Source of the DNA: Christensenella sp. UBA1782
Lineage (GTDB): Bacteria > Bacillota > Clostridia > Christensenellales > DTU072
Length of the DNA stretch: 42,822 bases
NCBI GenBank assembly: GCA_002315475.1
Contig: DCGI01000095.1
Coordinates: forward strand, 17,988 to 60,809
Direction of reading: 5' to 3'
A program made the position numbers and the translations under genes. This document shows positions 36,637 through 42,822 of this stretch, in pieces. Under the pieces are notes generated by a model. That model made no database searches, was not told the DNA's origin, and saw nothing but the letters and a program-made list of their open reading frames with translations. Every line of letters starts with the position of its first letter. The first letter of the stretch is position 1.

Positions 36637-37230
36637 TTATAACACTTCCTCTCTCGTCACGAAAACTTTATCGATGATTCCGTATTCTTTCGCTTCGATA
36701 GCGTCCAAATAGTAATCTCTCTCTACGTCCTTTTCTATCTTTTCAAGGGGTTGTCCGCAGTTTTCCGACAAGATACGGTTCATTTTTTGTTTCGTTTTCA
36801 AGATTCTTTCGGCGACGATGGCGATTTCGGTCGCTTGACCGGAAACCCCGCCCGAAGGTTGGTGAATCATGATTTCGCTGTTGCACAGAGCAAAACGCTT
36901 ACCCTTCGTACCCGAAGAAAGGAGGAATGCCCCCATGCTCGCCGCCATACCGATACAAATGGTATTGACGTCGCACTTAATATAACGCATGGTATCGTAA
37001 ATCGCCATGCCGTCCGTTACCGAACCGCCGGGACTGTTGATATACAAAAAGATATCTTTCTCGGGATCTTTCGTTTCCAAATAGAGCAGTTGTGCGATGA
37101 TGCTGTTCGCCATCGAGGTATCTACTTCACCGCTCAAAAAGATGATTCTGTCTTCCAGCAAACGGGAATACAAATCAAAACTTCTTTCACCGCGAGAGTC
37201 TTTTTCGATTACATACGGTATATTATACAT
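36637..37230 (-). CDS. clpP: ATP-dependent Clp protease proteolytic subunit ClpP
   Basis: Serine peptidase forming the tetradecameric degradation chamber with ClpX, 197 residues. The catalytic triad is visible: Ser98 in MAASMG, His123 in MIHQPSG and Asp172 in VERDYYL. The oligomer-sensor loop SPGGSVTDG is intact. It lies 32 bp downstream of tig and 1 bp upstream of clpX. Confidence 0.97.
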   Translation of the reverse strand: MYNIPYVIEKDSRGERSFDLYSRLLEDRIIFLSGEVDTSMANSIIAQLLYLETKDPEKDIFLYINSPGGSVTDGMAIYDTMRYIKCDVNTICIGMAASMGAFLLSSGTKGKRFALCNSEIMIHQPSGGVSGQATEIAIVAERILKTKQKMNRILSENCGQPLEKIEKDVERDYYLDAIEAKEYGIIDKVFVTREEVL

Positions 37231-37262
37231 ATTTTCCCCTCCTTCTTACTTAGGTACACGTA

Positions 37263-38684
37263 TTATTCTGCGTCCTTCTTGGCCGCTTTCTTGGTTTTCT
37301 TTGCCGGCTTTTCTTCGGCAGGAACTTCTTCGCCGGATTGTTCTTTCTGAGCGGTTTCTTCTGCCGGTTCTTCCGTCTTCTTCGCCTTCTTTGCCTTCTT
37401 GGGTGCGGCTTCGGGTGCTTTTTCCGCCGTTCCTTCGACGATTTCGTTGTTCTCTTTCAAAAACGCAAAGAACTTGTCGACGAGCAGTTGGTTCGCCATA
37501 TAGTTGACGTATTCGGAAGAAATACCTTCTTTCGGCAGGTCGGCGAGCTTCGCTTGCAATTCTTCGGGTTGAATGGTCAATTCTTCCTTCTTGGTGATGG
37601 CTTCGATGACCAATCTTGCCTTGATGTTATGGAGACAAGACTCTCTTTCTTCGGTACGAAGCTGTTCTGTCGTCATGCCGGTATACTTCAAATAGTCTTC
37701 AAACTTCAAGCCTCTTTGGGTAATGTTGTTTTGCAATTCCTGTATGCGATAGTCGATTTCGTCTTCTACCATGCAATCGGGAATATCCATCTCGGTATTA
37801 TTTATAACCGCATCAATGATGTCATTTTCAAGTTTATATTCCGAATCTTGTTTTTTTCTGTCGGAAATCTTCTTGGCAATCTTTTCTTTCCATTCGGCTA
37901 CGGTATTCAATTCGTCGTCGATGTCTTTCACGAATTCGTCATCCAACGTCGGTAATTCTTTCACCTGCACTTCGTGACAGGTGATGGCAAAAACCGCTTC
38001 TTTTCCGGCAAGCTGTTCGGCATATTGTTCGGGGAAGGTAACGGTGATGTCTTTGCTTTCGCCCGCTTTGATACCTACGAGCTGTTCTTCAAATCCGGGA
38101 ATGAACGAACCGCTGCCCAAAGCGAGAGAATGGTTTTCGGCGGTGCCGCCTTCAAACTTAACCCCGTCTACCGAGCCGCTGTAATCGATAACTACGGTAT
38201 CCCCGTTTTCGGCGGCACCGTCTTTGGTAATCAATCTGGCTCTCTTTTCCACTTCTTTATCCATATCGGCTTTGATTTCTTCTTCGGTAGCTTCAACGGG
38301 TGCTTTCGTAAAGGTCAAGCCTTTGTACTGCCCTACTTCGATTTCCGGTTGTACGGTCACTTTAATCAATACTTCCAAACCGTCTTTGTCGACTTTTTTA
38401 ATGTCGACTTCGGGCTTGCTGACGACTTCCAACTTCTCTTTTTCCAAGATTTCGCCGTAGTTCTTGTTCAAGCAGTCGTCCATCGCTTCTTCATAGAAAA
38501 ATTCGATGCCGTACCGTTTTACCAAGATATTCATCGGCACTTTTCCCTTGCGGAAACCTTCCAAGCTGTACTTAAACTTGTTCTTGTTGTAGGCTTCTTT
38601 GACTTCTTTATCCCATTCTTCCGCATTGAGGGTGAAAGTGATTTCGACGTCGTTTTTGCCCGTTCTATTCAATGAGTATTCCAT
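37263..38684 (-). CDS. tig: Trigger factor, ribosome-associated chaperone
   Basis: A 473-residue chaperone that binds nascent chains at the ribosome exit tunnel. The ribosome-docking signature GFRKGKVP lies in the N-terminal domain. The FKBP-type peptidyl-prolyl isomerase domain is around residues 155-240 (GDTVVIDYSGSVDG, FIPGFEEQLVG), followed by the helical C-terminal arms. The last roughly 57 residues are a Lys/Glu/Ala-rich low-complexity tail beyond the usual family end. ATG 38684 was chosen because GGAGG lies 10 bp upstream; the TTG three codons earlier crowds that site. It is the first gene of the operon with its own promoter. Confidence 0.96.
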   Translation of the reverse strand: MEYSLNRTGKNDVEITFTLNAEEWDKEVKEAYNKNKFKYSLEGFRKGKVPMNILVKRYGIEFFYEEAMDDCLNKNYGEILEKEKLEVVSKPEVDIKKVDKDGLEVLIKVTVQPEIEVGQYKGLTFTKAPVEATEEEIKADMDKEVEKRARLITKDGAAENGDTVVIDYSGSVDGVKFEGGTAENHSLALGSGSFIPGFEEQLVGIKAGESKDITVTFPEQYAEQLAGKEAVFAITCHEVQVKELPTLDDEFVKDIDDELNTVAEWKEKIAKKISDRKKQDSEYKLENDIIDAVINNTEMDIPDCMVEDEIDYRIQELQNNITQRGLKFEDYLKYTGMTTEQLRTEERESCLHNIKARLVIEAITKKEELTIQPEELQAKLADLPKEGISSEYVNYMANQLLVDKFFAFLKENNEIVEGTAEKAPEAAPKKAKKAKKTEEPAEETAQKEQSGEEVPAEEKPAKKTKKAAKKDAE

Positions 38685-38732
38685 AAAAAACAAACCTCCG
38701 TATATAATTGGCTCATGATAAAAATCTAAGAT

Positions 38733-38761
38733 ATTCTACCAAAAAATAAACCTTTTGTAAA
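38733..38761 (-). promoter_or_regulatory. Promoter of the tig-clpP-clpX-ysxC operon
   Basis: On the minus strand, TTTACA (38761-38756), a 17 bp spacer, then TAGAAT (38738-38733). Start predicted near 38726, leaving about 42 nt of leader with the GGAGG site. I saw no obvious CtsR-type operator. Confidence 0.75.
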
Positions 38762-38863
38762 TTGTTTTATCGTGTTATTTGAAAATTGTGCAAAGAATTC
38801 GTCCCTCAAAAATATAATTCGTCTTCGCGTTCCGCTCTTCCTGATTATTTTTCAAAAAAATAT

Positions 38864-38892
38864 TTGACTTTTTGCGGCGAAAACCATATCAT
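38864..38892 (+). promoter_or_regulatory. Promoter of the DMT-trmO-birA operon, predicted leaderless
   Basis: TTGACT (38864-38869), a 17 bp spacer, then TATCAT (38887-38892). The predicted start (about 38899) is only about two bases before the ATG at 38901, and no Shine-Dalgarno sequence precedes that ATG. This is the same layout as at ecfA1. Confidence 0.72.
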
Positions 38893-38900
38893 GTTACGGT

Positions 38901-39830
38901 ATGGAAAAGAAAAAAATCATTTTAATACGGTACGCCTTGTTGATCGTGGCGGCTTGCATTTGGGGACTTGCCTTTACCGCACAAAGCGAAGGGATGGCTT
39001 ACGTCAAACCCTTTACTTTTAACGCCATCCGCGCCCTGATCGGTGCCCTCTTTTTGATTCCCGTTTCCCTCGTTTCGGACGGGATTCAAAAGAAAAAAGG
39101 TGCTTATAAAAAATTAGACGCAAACGGCAAAAAGAATCTTCTGCTCGGCGGACTTTTTTGCGGTTTGGCTATTTCCGTCGCCGCCAATCTGCAACAGTTC
39201 GGCATCTCTTTTTCTACGGTCGCCAAATCGGGTTTCATCACCACGATGTACATCGTTCTCGTTCCCGTCTTCGGACTCTTTCTCGGAAAAAAATGTCACT
39301 GGATCGTATGGGTTTCCGTCGCTTTGGCGGTATGCGGACTTTTCTTTATCTGCATGAACGAAGAATTCACCGTTGCGACGGGCGATCTTCTTTTAATCGC
39401 CTGCGCCATCACTTTTTCCGTGCATATCCTCGTCATCGACCGATACGCCGATAAAGCGGACGGCATCAAAATGAGCTGTATTCAATTCTTCATCATGGCT
39501 TTCTTTTCTACCGTCTTGGCTCTTATTTTCGAGCGGGACGCTTTCTCGTGGGAAGCCGTTCGCGCCTGCCTCGTGCCGTTACTTTACACCGGTATCGGTT
39601 CGTGCGGTATCGCCTTTACTTTGCAAATCATCGGACAAAAGGACACCAATCCGACCGTATCTTCCCTTTTGATGAGTACGGAGTCCTGTTTTTCCATACT
39701 CGGCGGTTTTATCTTTCTGCAACAACTGCCCACCGCTCGTGAAGGTATCGGTTGCGCCATTATGTTCGTCGCCGTTATTTTAACGCAATTACAGGACGTT
39801 TTTGTCAAAAAAAAGAAGAAAAAATCATGA
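38901..39830 (+). CDS. EamA-type transporter of the drug/metabolite transporter superfamily
   Basis: A 309-residue integral membrane protein with about ten hydrophobic helices in two repeated halves, the EamA fold. Hallmarks are the first helix ALLIVAACIWGLAFTAQ, TFNAIRALIGALFLIP, and in the second half SSLLMSTESCFSILGGFIFL, equivalent to the usual P-x-x-[AS]...E...G-x-x-x-x-x-E region. A polylysine tail (KKKKKK) is cytoplasmic. DMT members export amino acids, nucleobases or cofactors; the substrate is not predictable. Its ATG directly follows the promoter. The stop overlaps the trmO start (ATGA). Confidence 0.88.
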   Translation: MEKKKIILIRYALLIVAACIWGLAFTAQSEGMAYVKPFTFNAIRALIGALFLIPVSLVSDGIQKKKGAYKKLDANGKKNLLLGGLFCGLAISVAANLQQFGISFSTVAKSGFITTMYIVLVPVFGLFLGKKCHWIVWVSVALAVCGLFFICMNEEFTVATGDLLLIACAITFSVHILVIDRYADKADGIKMSCIQFFIMAFFSTVLALIFERDAFSWEAVRACLVPLLYTGIGSCGIAFTLQIIGQKDTNPTVSSLLMSTESCFSILGGFIFLQQLPTAREGIGCAIMFVAVILTQLQDVFVKKKKKKS

Positions 39831-40519
39831 TACCCTTCGAAATCATCGCCACCGTACGAAACGATTTTTCGAGCAAATTCGGTATTCCGCGCCAAAGCGG
39901 TTTGGTTCCCGCCGTTTCCGAAATCATCTTCGAATAGCCGTACCGAAACCCCGCCGCTCTCAAAGGCATCGAGGGGTTTTCCCATTTGTGGCTTTTGTGG
40001 TACTTTTCGGAAGACGTACCTTGCGATAAAACCTTTACGCCTACCGTCCGTCCTCCCCGTTTGGGCGGAAACGTCAGAATGGGCGTTTTTGCCACCCGCT
40101 CCCCCAACCGCCCCAACCGCATCGGACTGTCCTGCGTCAAATTAGACGGCGTAACCGTTTCCGATACGCTCGGAACCGTTCTTCGGGTGTCGGGCGCCGA
40201 CTTACTGAACGGCACACCCATTCTCGATATAAAACCCTACATACCTTACGCCGACTGTCGTCCCGATGCCGTAGGCGGCTTTTCGGACGACGTTTTTGCC
40301 TATCGGCTCGAAGTGGTTTTGCCCGAAGAATTCCAAACGGTTCTACCGCCCGAAAAAAAAGACGCTCTTTTAGAAATCCTTGCCGAAGATCCCCGACCTG
40401 CCTATCAAAAAGACAACCGTATTTACGCTTTCGAATGGGCAAATCACAAAATAAAATTTTCGGTGGAAAATAACGTTTTAACCGTAAAAGCACTATACCC
40501 GCTTGGAGAAGAAGAATGA
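39827..40519 (+). pseudogene. trmO: trmO (tRNA m6t6A37 methyltransferase) interrupted by an in-frame TAG
   Basis: TrmO (YaeB/TsaA family) uses S-adenosylmethionine to methylate t6A37 of threonine tRNA. From ATG 39827 the frame reads MIPFEIIATVRNDFSSKFGI, PRQSGLVP and IIFE, then TAG (39935-39937). It continues in the same frame with PYRNPAALKGIEGFSHLWLL, RSPNRPNRIGLS and DIKPYIPY to TGA 40519. Homologues are continuous across this point, so the amber replaces residue 37 of an otherwise complete 230-residue enzyme with no frameshift. One substitution from CAG, GAG or AAG would explain it. It could be a true nonsense mutation, a sequencing or assembly error, or suppressed/read through. An internal TTG (39986) could give only a truncated product lacking the N-terminal conserved block. 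The gene overlaps both the DMT gene and birA by 4 bp. Confidence 0.88.
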
Positions 40520-41241
40520 TTATTTTGCAAGATAAAACCATAAAAATTGAGCATTTTGACGTCCTTCCGTCTACGAACGACTACGCTTTATCCCTGCAAA
40601 CCGACCGAAAAACCGTCATCCTCGCCGATACGCAAACCAACGGAAAAGGTCGCATCGGTCGTACTTTTTTTTCACCCGACAAGAGCGGATTGTATCTCAG
40701 TTTTCTCTTTTTTCCCCGTCTTTCTTGGGAAAAATGTCAATATTACACCCCCGCCGCCGCCGTCTGCGCCGCCCGCACCATCGAAAAAATCTCGGGTAAA
40801 AAAACCGTAATCAAATGGGTAAACGATATTCTCGTCGATCAAAAAAAGGTTTGCGGTATTCTGACCGAAGCCAAAACCGATAGCGGTCTTTTGTCCAAAG
40901 TCGTCGTCGGCGTCGGTATCAATCTATTTCCGCCAAAAAACGGTTTTCCACCGGAAATCGCACAAAAAGCGGATAGCCTTTTTGAAAAAGAAATTCCCGA
41001 AATTCGGGAAAAAATCGCATCTTCCTTTATCGACGAATTTTGTACGTTTTTACAAGAACCGGAAAGCTGTCTTCCCGACTATCAAAGCCGTCTCGGCTTC
41101 ATCGGAAAAACGGCTTTTATCCACGAAAAAGCGGCGACGATTCTCGGTGTGGACGATCGTTGCCGCTTGTTGGTTCGCTACGAAAACGGCATGGAAGAAG
41201 CCGTCGACAGCGGAGAAGTCAGCATAAAAGAACTTTATTGA
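40516..41241 (+). CDS. birA: Biotin--[acetyl-CoA-carboxylase] ligase (BirA, no DNA-binding domain)
   Basis: Activates biotin with ATP and attaches it to the carrier lysine of carboxylases. It has 241 residues. It contains the biotinyl-AMP loop GKGRIGR (43-49), KWVNDI (100-105; family usually KWPNDI), KVCGIL (111-116), and GVGINL before a small C-terminal SH3-like domain. The N-terminal helix-turn-helix of regulatory BirA is absent, so it should be a group I ligase that does not repress transcription. GGAG lies 7 bp before ATG 40516, within the end of trmO (ATGA overlap). Because its ribosome site is independent, the upstream amber in trmO need not abolish its translation, although polarity is possible. 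Confidence 0.94.
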   Translation: MIILQDKTIKIEHFDVLPSTNDYALSLQTDRKTVILADTQTNGKGRIGRTFFSPDKSGLYLSFLFFPRLSWEKCQYYTPAAAVCAARTIEKISGKKTVIKWVNDILVDQKKVCGILTEAKTDSGLLSKVVVGVGINLFPPKNGFPPEIAQKADSLFEKEIPEIREKIASSFIDEFCTFLQEPESCLPDYQSRLGFIGKTAFIHEKAATILGVDDRCRLLVRYENGMEEAVDSGEVSIKELY

Positions 41242-41311
41242 TAAACCGATAACGTACTGCCACGGTATAGTATAAAAGGTTTCAGTCAAAACTTGGTTTT
41301 TGCATATAAAT

Positions 41312-41344
41312 AAAAAAGCACGAAAATAAATTTCGTGCTTTTTT
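41312..41344. terminator. Bidirectional terminator between birA and rpsI
   Basis: AAAAAAGCACGAAA (41312-41325) and TTTCGTGCTTTTTT (41331-41344) form a 14-bp perfect stem with the loop ATAAA. Poly-T lies at the end of the arm on both strands, so it can end both convergent operons. Confidence 0.92.
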
Positions 41345-41369
41345 GTTGTGCTTGGTTGGCGACCGACGA

Positions 41370-41777
41370 TTAACGCTTGGAGAATTGCGGTGCTTTTCTT
41401 GCCTTGTGGAGACCGTACTTCTTTCTTTCCTTCATTCTGGGATCTCTGGTTAAGAAACCTGCCTTTTTCAAATCGGCACGAAACTCGGGATTGGCTTCGC
41501 ACAAAGCTCTGGCGATACCGTGACGAACGGCACCTGCCTGACCTGCCAAACCGCCGCCTTGGACGTTGACGATGACTTCGAACTTATCGGCGGCACCGAC
41601 AAGAGCGAGTGCCTGTCCGGCAACGAAGCGTTGTGCATCGAGCGGGAAATATTCTTCCATGCTCTTCTTGTTAACGGAAAAACCGGATCCACCGGGAATA
41701 AGACGAACGCGGGCGATAGCCTTTTTACGTCTTCCGACTCCCCAAAATTGTTCTTTCTTTACGATTTTCTTTGCCAT
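41370..41777 (-). CDS. rpsI: 30S ribosomal protein S9
   Basis: A 135-residue ribosomal protein whose C-terminal tail contacts P-site tRNA. It has the typical GVGRRKKAIARVRL start, the signature GGGLAGQAGAVRHGIARAL, and the basic C-terminus ending KAPQFSKR. A GAGGTG ribosome site lies just before ATG 41777, in the 13-bp gap after rplM. Confidence 0.98.
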   Translation of the reverse strand: MAKKIVKKEQFWGVGRRKKAIARVRLIPGGSGFSVNKKSMEEYFPLDAQRFVAGQALALVGAADKFEVIVNVQGGGLAGQAGAVRHGIARALCEANPEFRADLKKAGFLTRDPRMKERKKYGLHKARKAPQFSKR

Positions 41778-41790
41778 AATTTCACCTCAA

Positions 41791-42222
41791 TCAGTCAATA
41801 GTAATCGGCTTCGGTTGTTGAGCTTGTTGTTTATGTTCCGCACCTTTGTAAACGAAGAGCTTTTTAATCATTTCTCTTCCCAAAGAATTTTTCGGGAGCA
41901 TACCTTTAACAGCCTTTTGCAACGCAAAATCACTCTTTTCTTCCATCAACTTTTCGTATTTGATTTCTTTCAAACCGCCGATAAAACCGGTATGATAACG
42001 ATACAGTTTTTGTTGGGATTTCTTTCCGGTAAGGATAATCTTATCGGTGTTAATAACGATCACATAGTCGCCGGTATCTACGTTCGGCGTATAAATCGGC
42101 TTATTTTTTCCTCTTAAAACGGAAGCAACCTTGGAGGCAACTCTACCGAGAGGAAGTCCGGCAGCGTCAAGAACATACCATTCTCTGGTAATCTCCGTCG
42201 GTTTTGCCATGTAAGATTTCAT
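41791..42222 (-). CDS. rplM: 50S ribosomal protein L13
   Basis: A 143-residue large-subunit protein. Family landmarks are WYVLDAAGLPLGRVAS, GDYVIVINTDKI, LTGKK and GMLPKNSLGREMIKKLFVY. AAAGGAG precedes ATG 42222. It is first gene of the rplM-rpsI operon with a promoter at 42323-42351 and a leader of about 94 nt. Confidence 0.98.
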   Translation of the reverse strand: MKSYMAKPTEITREWYVLDAAGLPLGRVASKVASVLRGKNKPIYTPNVDTGDYVIVINTDKIILTGKKSQQKLYRYHTGFIGGLKEIKYEKLMEEKSDFALQKAVKGMLPKNSLGREMIKKLFVYKGAEHKQQAQQPKPITID

Positions 42223-42316
42223 GTCTTATAACTCCTTTACTACTTATTATTTTGTTTTCGCATCCGTAATCCGTATAAGATAAGGGGCTAATTCATCGTA
42301 TGCCGATTTCAATGCG
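42223..42316 (-). promoter_or_regulatory. rplM leader, possible L13 autoregulatory RNA
   Basis: The predicted 5' leader is about 94 nt, longer than the 24-49 nt leaders of other promoters here. CGCAT near its 5' end can pair with ATGCG about 55 nt later, enclosing smaller complementary bits. Many Firmicutes rplM leaders carry an L13-binding structure; I infer but cannot confirm that this is one. Confidence 0.35.
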
Positions 42317-42322
42317 TAGTAT

Positions 42323-42351
42323 ATAGTAATACATTAGGCGGTTTTTGTCAA
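42323..42351 (-). promoter_or_regulatory. Promoter of the rplM-rpsI operon
   Basis: On the minus strand, TTGACA (42351-42346), a 17 bp spacer, then TACTAT (42328-42323). Start predicted near 42316. Confidence 0.75.
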
Positions 42352-42359
42352 ATGTTTTT

Positions 42360-42522
42360 CGGGTTTTTCCGATTTTTTTGCAAAAAATTTATCTATTTTT
42401 TCCCCGAATCGGCACAAACGGAACGTCCCGTTCGTTTATGCCGTCCTTACCCAAAAACAACTTTCCTCTGCAAATTCAAAGTCTGTTCTTTTATTCTTCC
42501 GACGTTCTTCAAAACGGGGAAT
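42360..42522. other. Non-coding stretch upstream of the rplM promoter
   Basis: AT-rich then mixed sequence. Frames here are short and low quality, with no ribosome site or recognisable protein. A small imperfect palindrome (AAACGGAACG ... CGTTCGTTT) at about 42416-42437 is the only structure I see. Confidence 0.5.
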
Positions 42523-42822
42523 ACACCGACCATAGGAGAATAATGCCATCCTCACACAATGGCTCAAGCGTCACGCTTGCTAAAAATACACATGGGGAGG
42601 CATTCTACTCTTCAAGGAATAGCACACCTTTCATAGGAGAATAACGCTATCCCCACACTGTCCGCCAAGCCTTTGGCTTGTACACCTTTCATAGGAGAGT
42701 AATGCTATCCTCACACTGTCCGCCAAGCCTTTGGCTTGAAAAACAAGAGGATATTACCGTCTTATCAAGGTATAGTACACCTTTTATAGGAGAGTACTGT
42801 TTTCCTCACACTGTCCGCCAAG
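42523..42822. repeat. Cluster of palindromic repeat elements (four units, last cut by the window edge)
   Basis: Units start with ACACC at 42523, 42624, 42682 and 42777, with lengths of 101, 58, 95 and at least 46 bp. The conserved core is CATAGGAGAGTAATGCTATC followed by CTCACACTGTCCGCCAAG. A 6-bp hairpin follows: CAAGCC-TTT-GGCTTG in units 2 and 3, CAAGCG-TCA-CGCTTG in unit 1. In units 1 and 3 a right arm (e.g. GAGGATATTACCGTCTTAT) is roughly the reverse complement of the left core, so the whole unit folds into a long imperfect hairpin. Unit 2 lacks the right arm. It resembles a REP/MITE-like element and holds no genes. Confidence 0.8.

Noticed and set aside
38685..38693. TTG start three codons upstream for trigger factor
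   Set aside because: It would lie too close to the GGAGG site; the ATG at 38684 has the proper 10-bp spacing and starts the conserved MEYSLNR sequence.
39827..40519. Genome-wide reassignment of TAG to a sense codon
   Set aside because: A single TAG in more than 40 kb of coding sequence, with about 7,800 codons of giant genes lacking it, does not fit a reassigned sense codon. A point mutation or local suppression is simpler.
39986..40519. TTG at 39986 as the real start of a shorter TrmO
   Set aside because: It would remove the conserved N-terminal FGIPRQSGLVP block and the start of the fold. The upstream ATG with stop overlap fits the operon better.
42345..42644. 99-codon plus-strand ORF in the repeat region
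   Set aside because: It runs through the rplM promoter and the palindromic repeats, has no ribosome site, and its composition is not protein-like.
42523..42822. CRISPR array at the right edge
   Set aside because: Unit lengths vary (101, 58, 95 bp), the sequence between cores is itself part of a palindrome, and spacers are not unique.

Overview
The window comes from a Gram-positive-type bacterium, most likely an uncultured low-to-mid GC Clostridia lineage. The evidence is an ECF transporter module next to truA, a tig-clpP-clpX-ysxC operon, rplM-rpsI, near-consensus sigma-A-type promoters with 17-18 bp spacers, and lipoproteins with short lysine-rich signal peptides. A Christensenellales-like gut genome is possible, but the sequence alone does not prove it.

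Layout. Positions 1-23436 (minus strand) are almost entirely two tandem genes for enormous lipoproteins. The upstream one has 5,186 residues. The downstream one is cut by the left window edge after 2,618 codons. They are 20 bp apart, share modules, and are driven by a perfect TTGACA-17-TATAAT promoter at 23492-23520. I could assign neither a function. Both look like secreted, modular, largely beta-rich surface proteins. Diverging from them on the plus strand is ecfA1-ecfA2-ecfT-truA plus a small ABM-fold monooxygenase-like gene (23637-27174). Next on the minus strand come a 63-residue ORF, a 2[4Fe-4S] ferredoxin (short and easily missed), mutY and a CehA/McbA-type PHP hydrolase. A plus-strand gene for a 1,356-residue exported protein with two metallophosphoesterase domains follows (30335-34405). 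An intergenic stretch with hairpins and 64-bp tandem repeats comes after it. Then follow the minus-strand operon tig-clpP-clpX-ysxC (protein folding, proteolysis, ribosome assembly) and the plus-strand operon DMT transporter-trmO-birA, in which trmO carries an in-frame amber codon. The minus-strand operon rplM-rpsI comes next, and the window ends in a cluster of palindromic repeats.

How the genes relate. EcfA1/EcfA2/EcfT form the energising module for vitamin/cofactor uptake; no substrate-binding S component is in the window. BirA would biotinylate carboxylases, and a biotin-type S component elsewhere is one possible link. In many Firmicutes the order is ecfA1-ecfA2-ecfT-truA-rplM-rpsI. Here the ribosomal pair lies about 14.5 kb away on the opposite strand, which suggests a rearrangement.

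Most noteworthy: the giant lipoprotein pair with its tyrosine-rich repeated module and cysteine cluster; two promoters placed so close to their start codons that the mRNAs should be leaderless; the amber codon in an otherwise intact trmO in a window where none of 20 genes ends in TAG; the double phosphoesterase; and three distinct intergenic repeat families.
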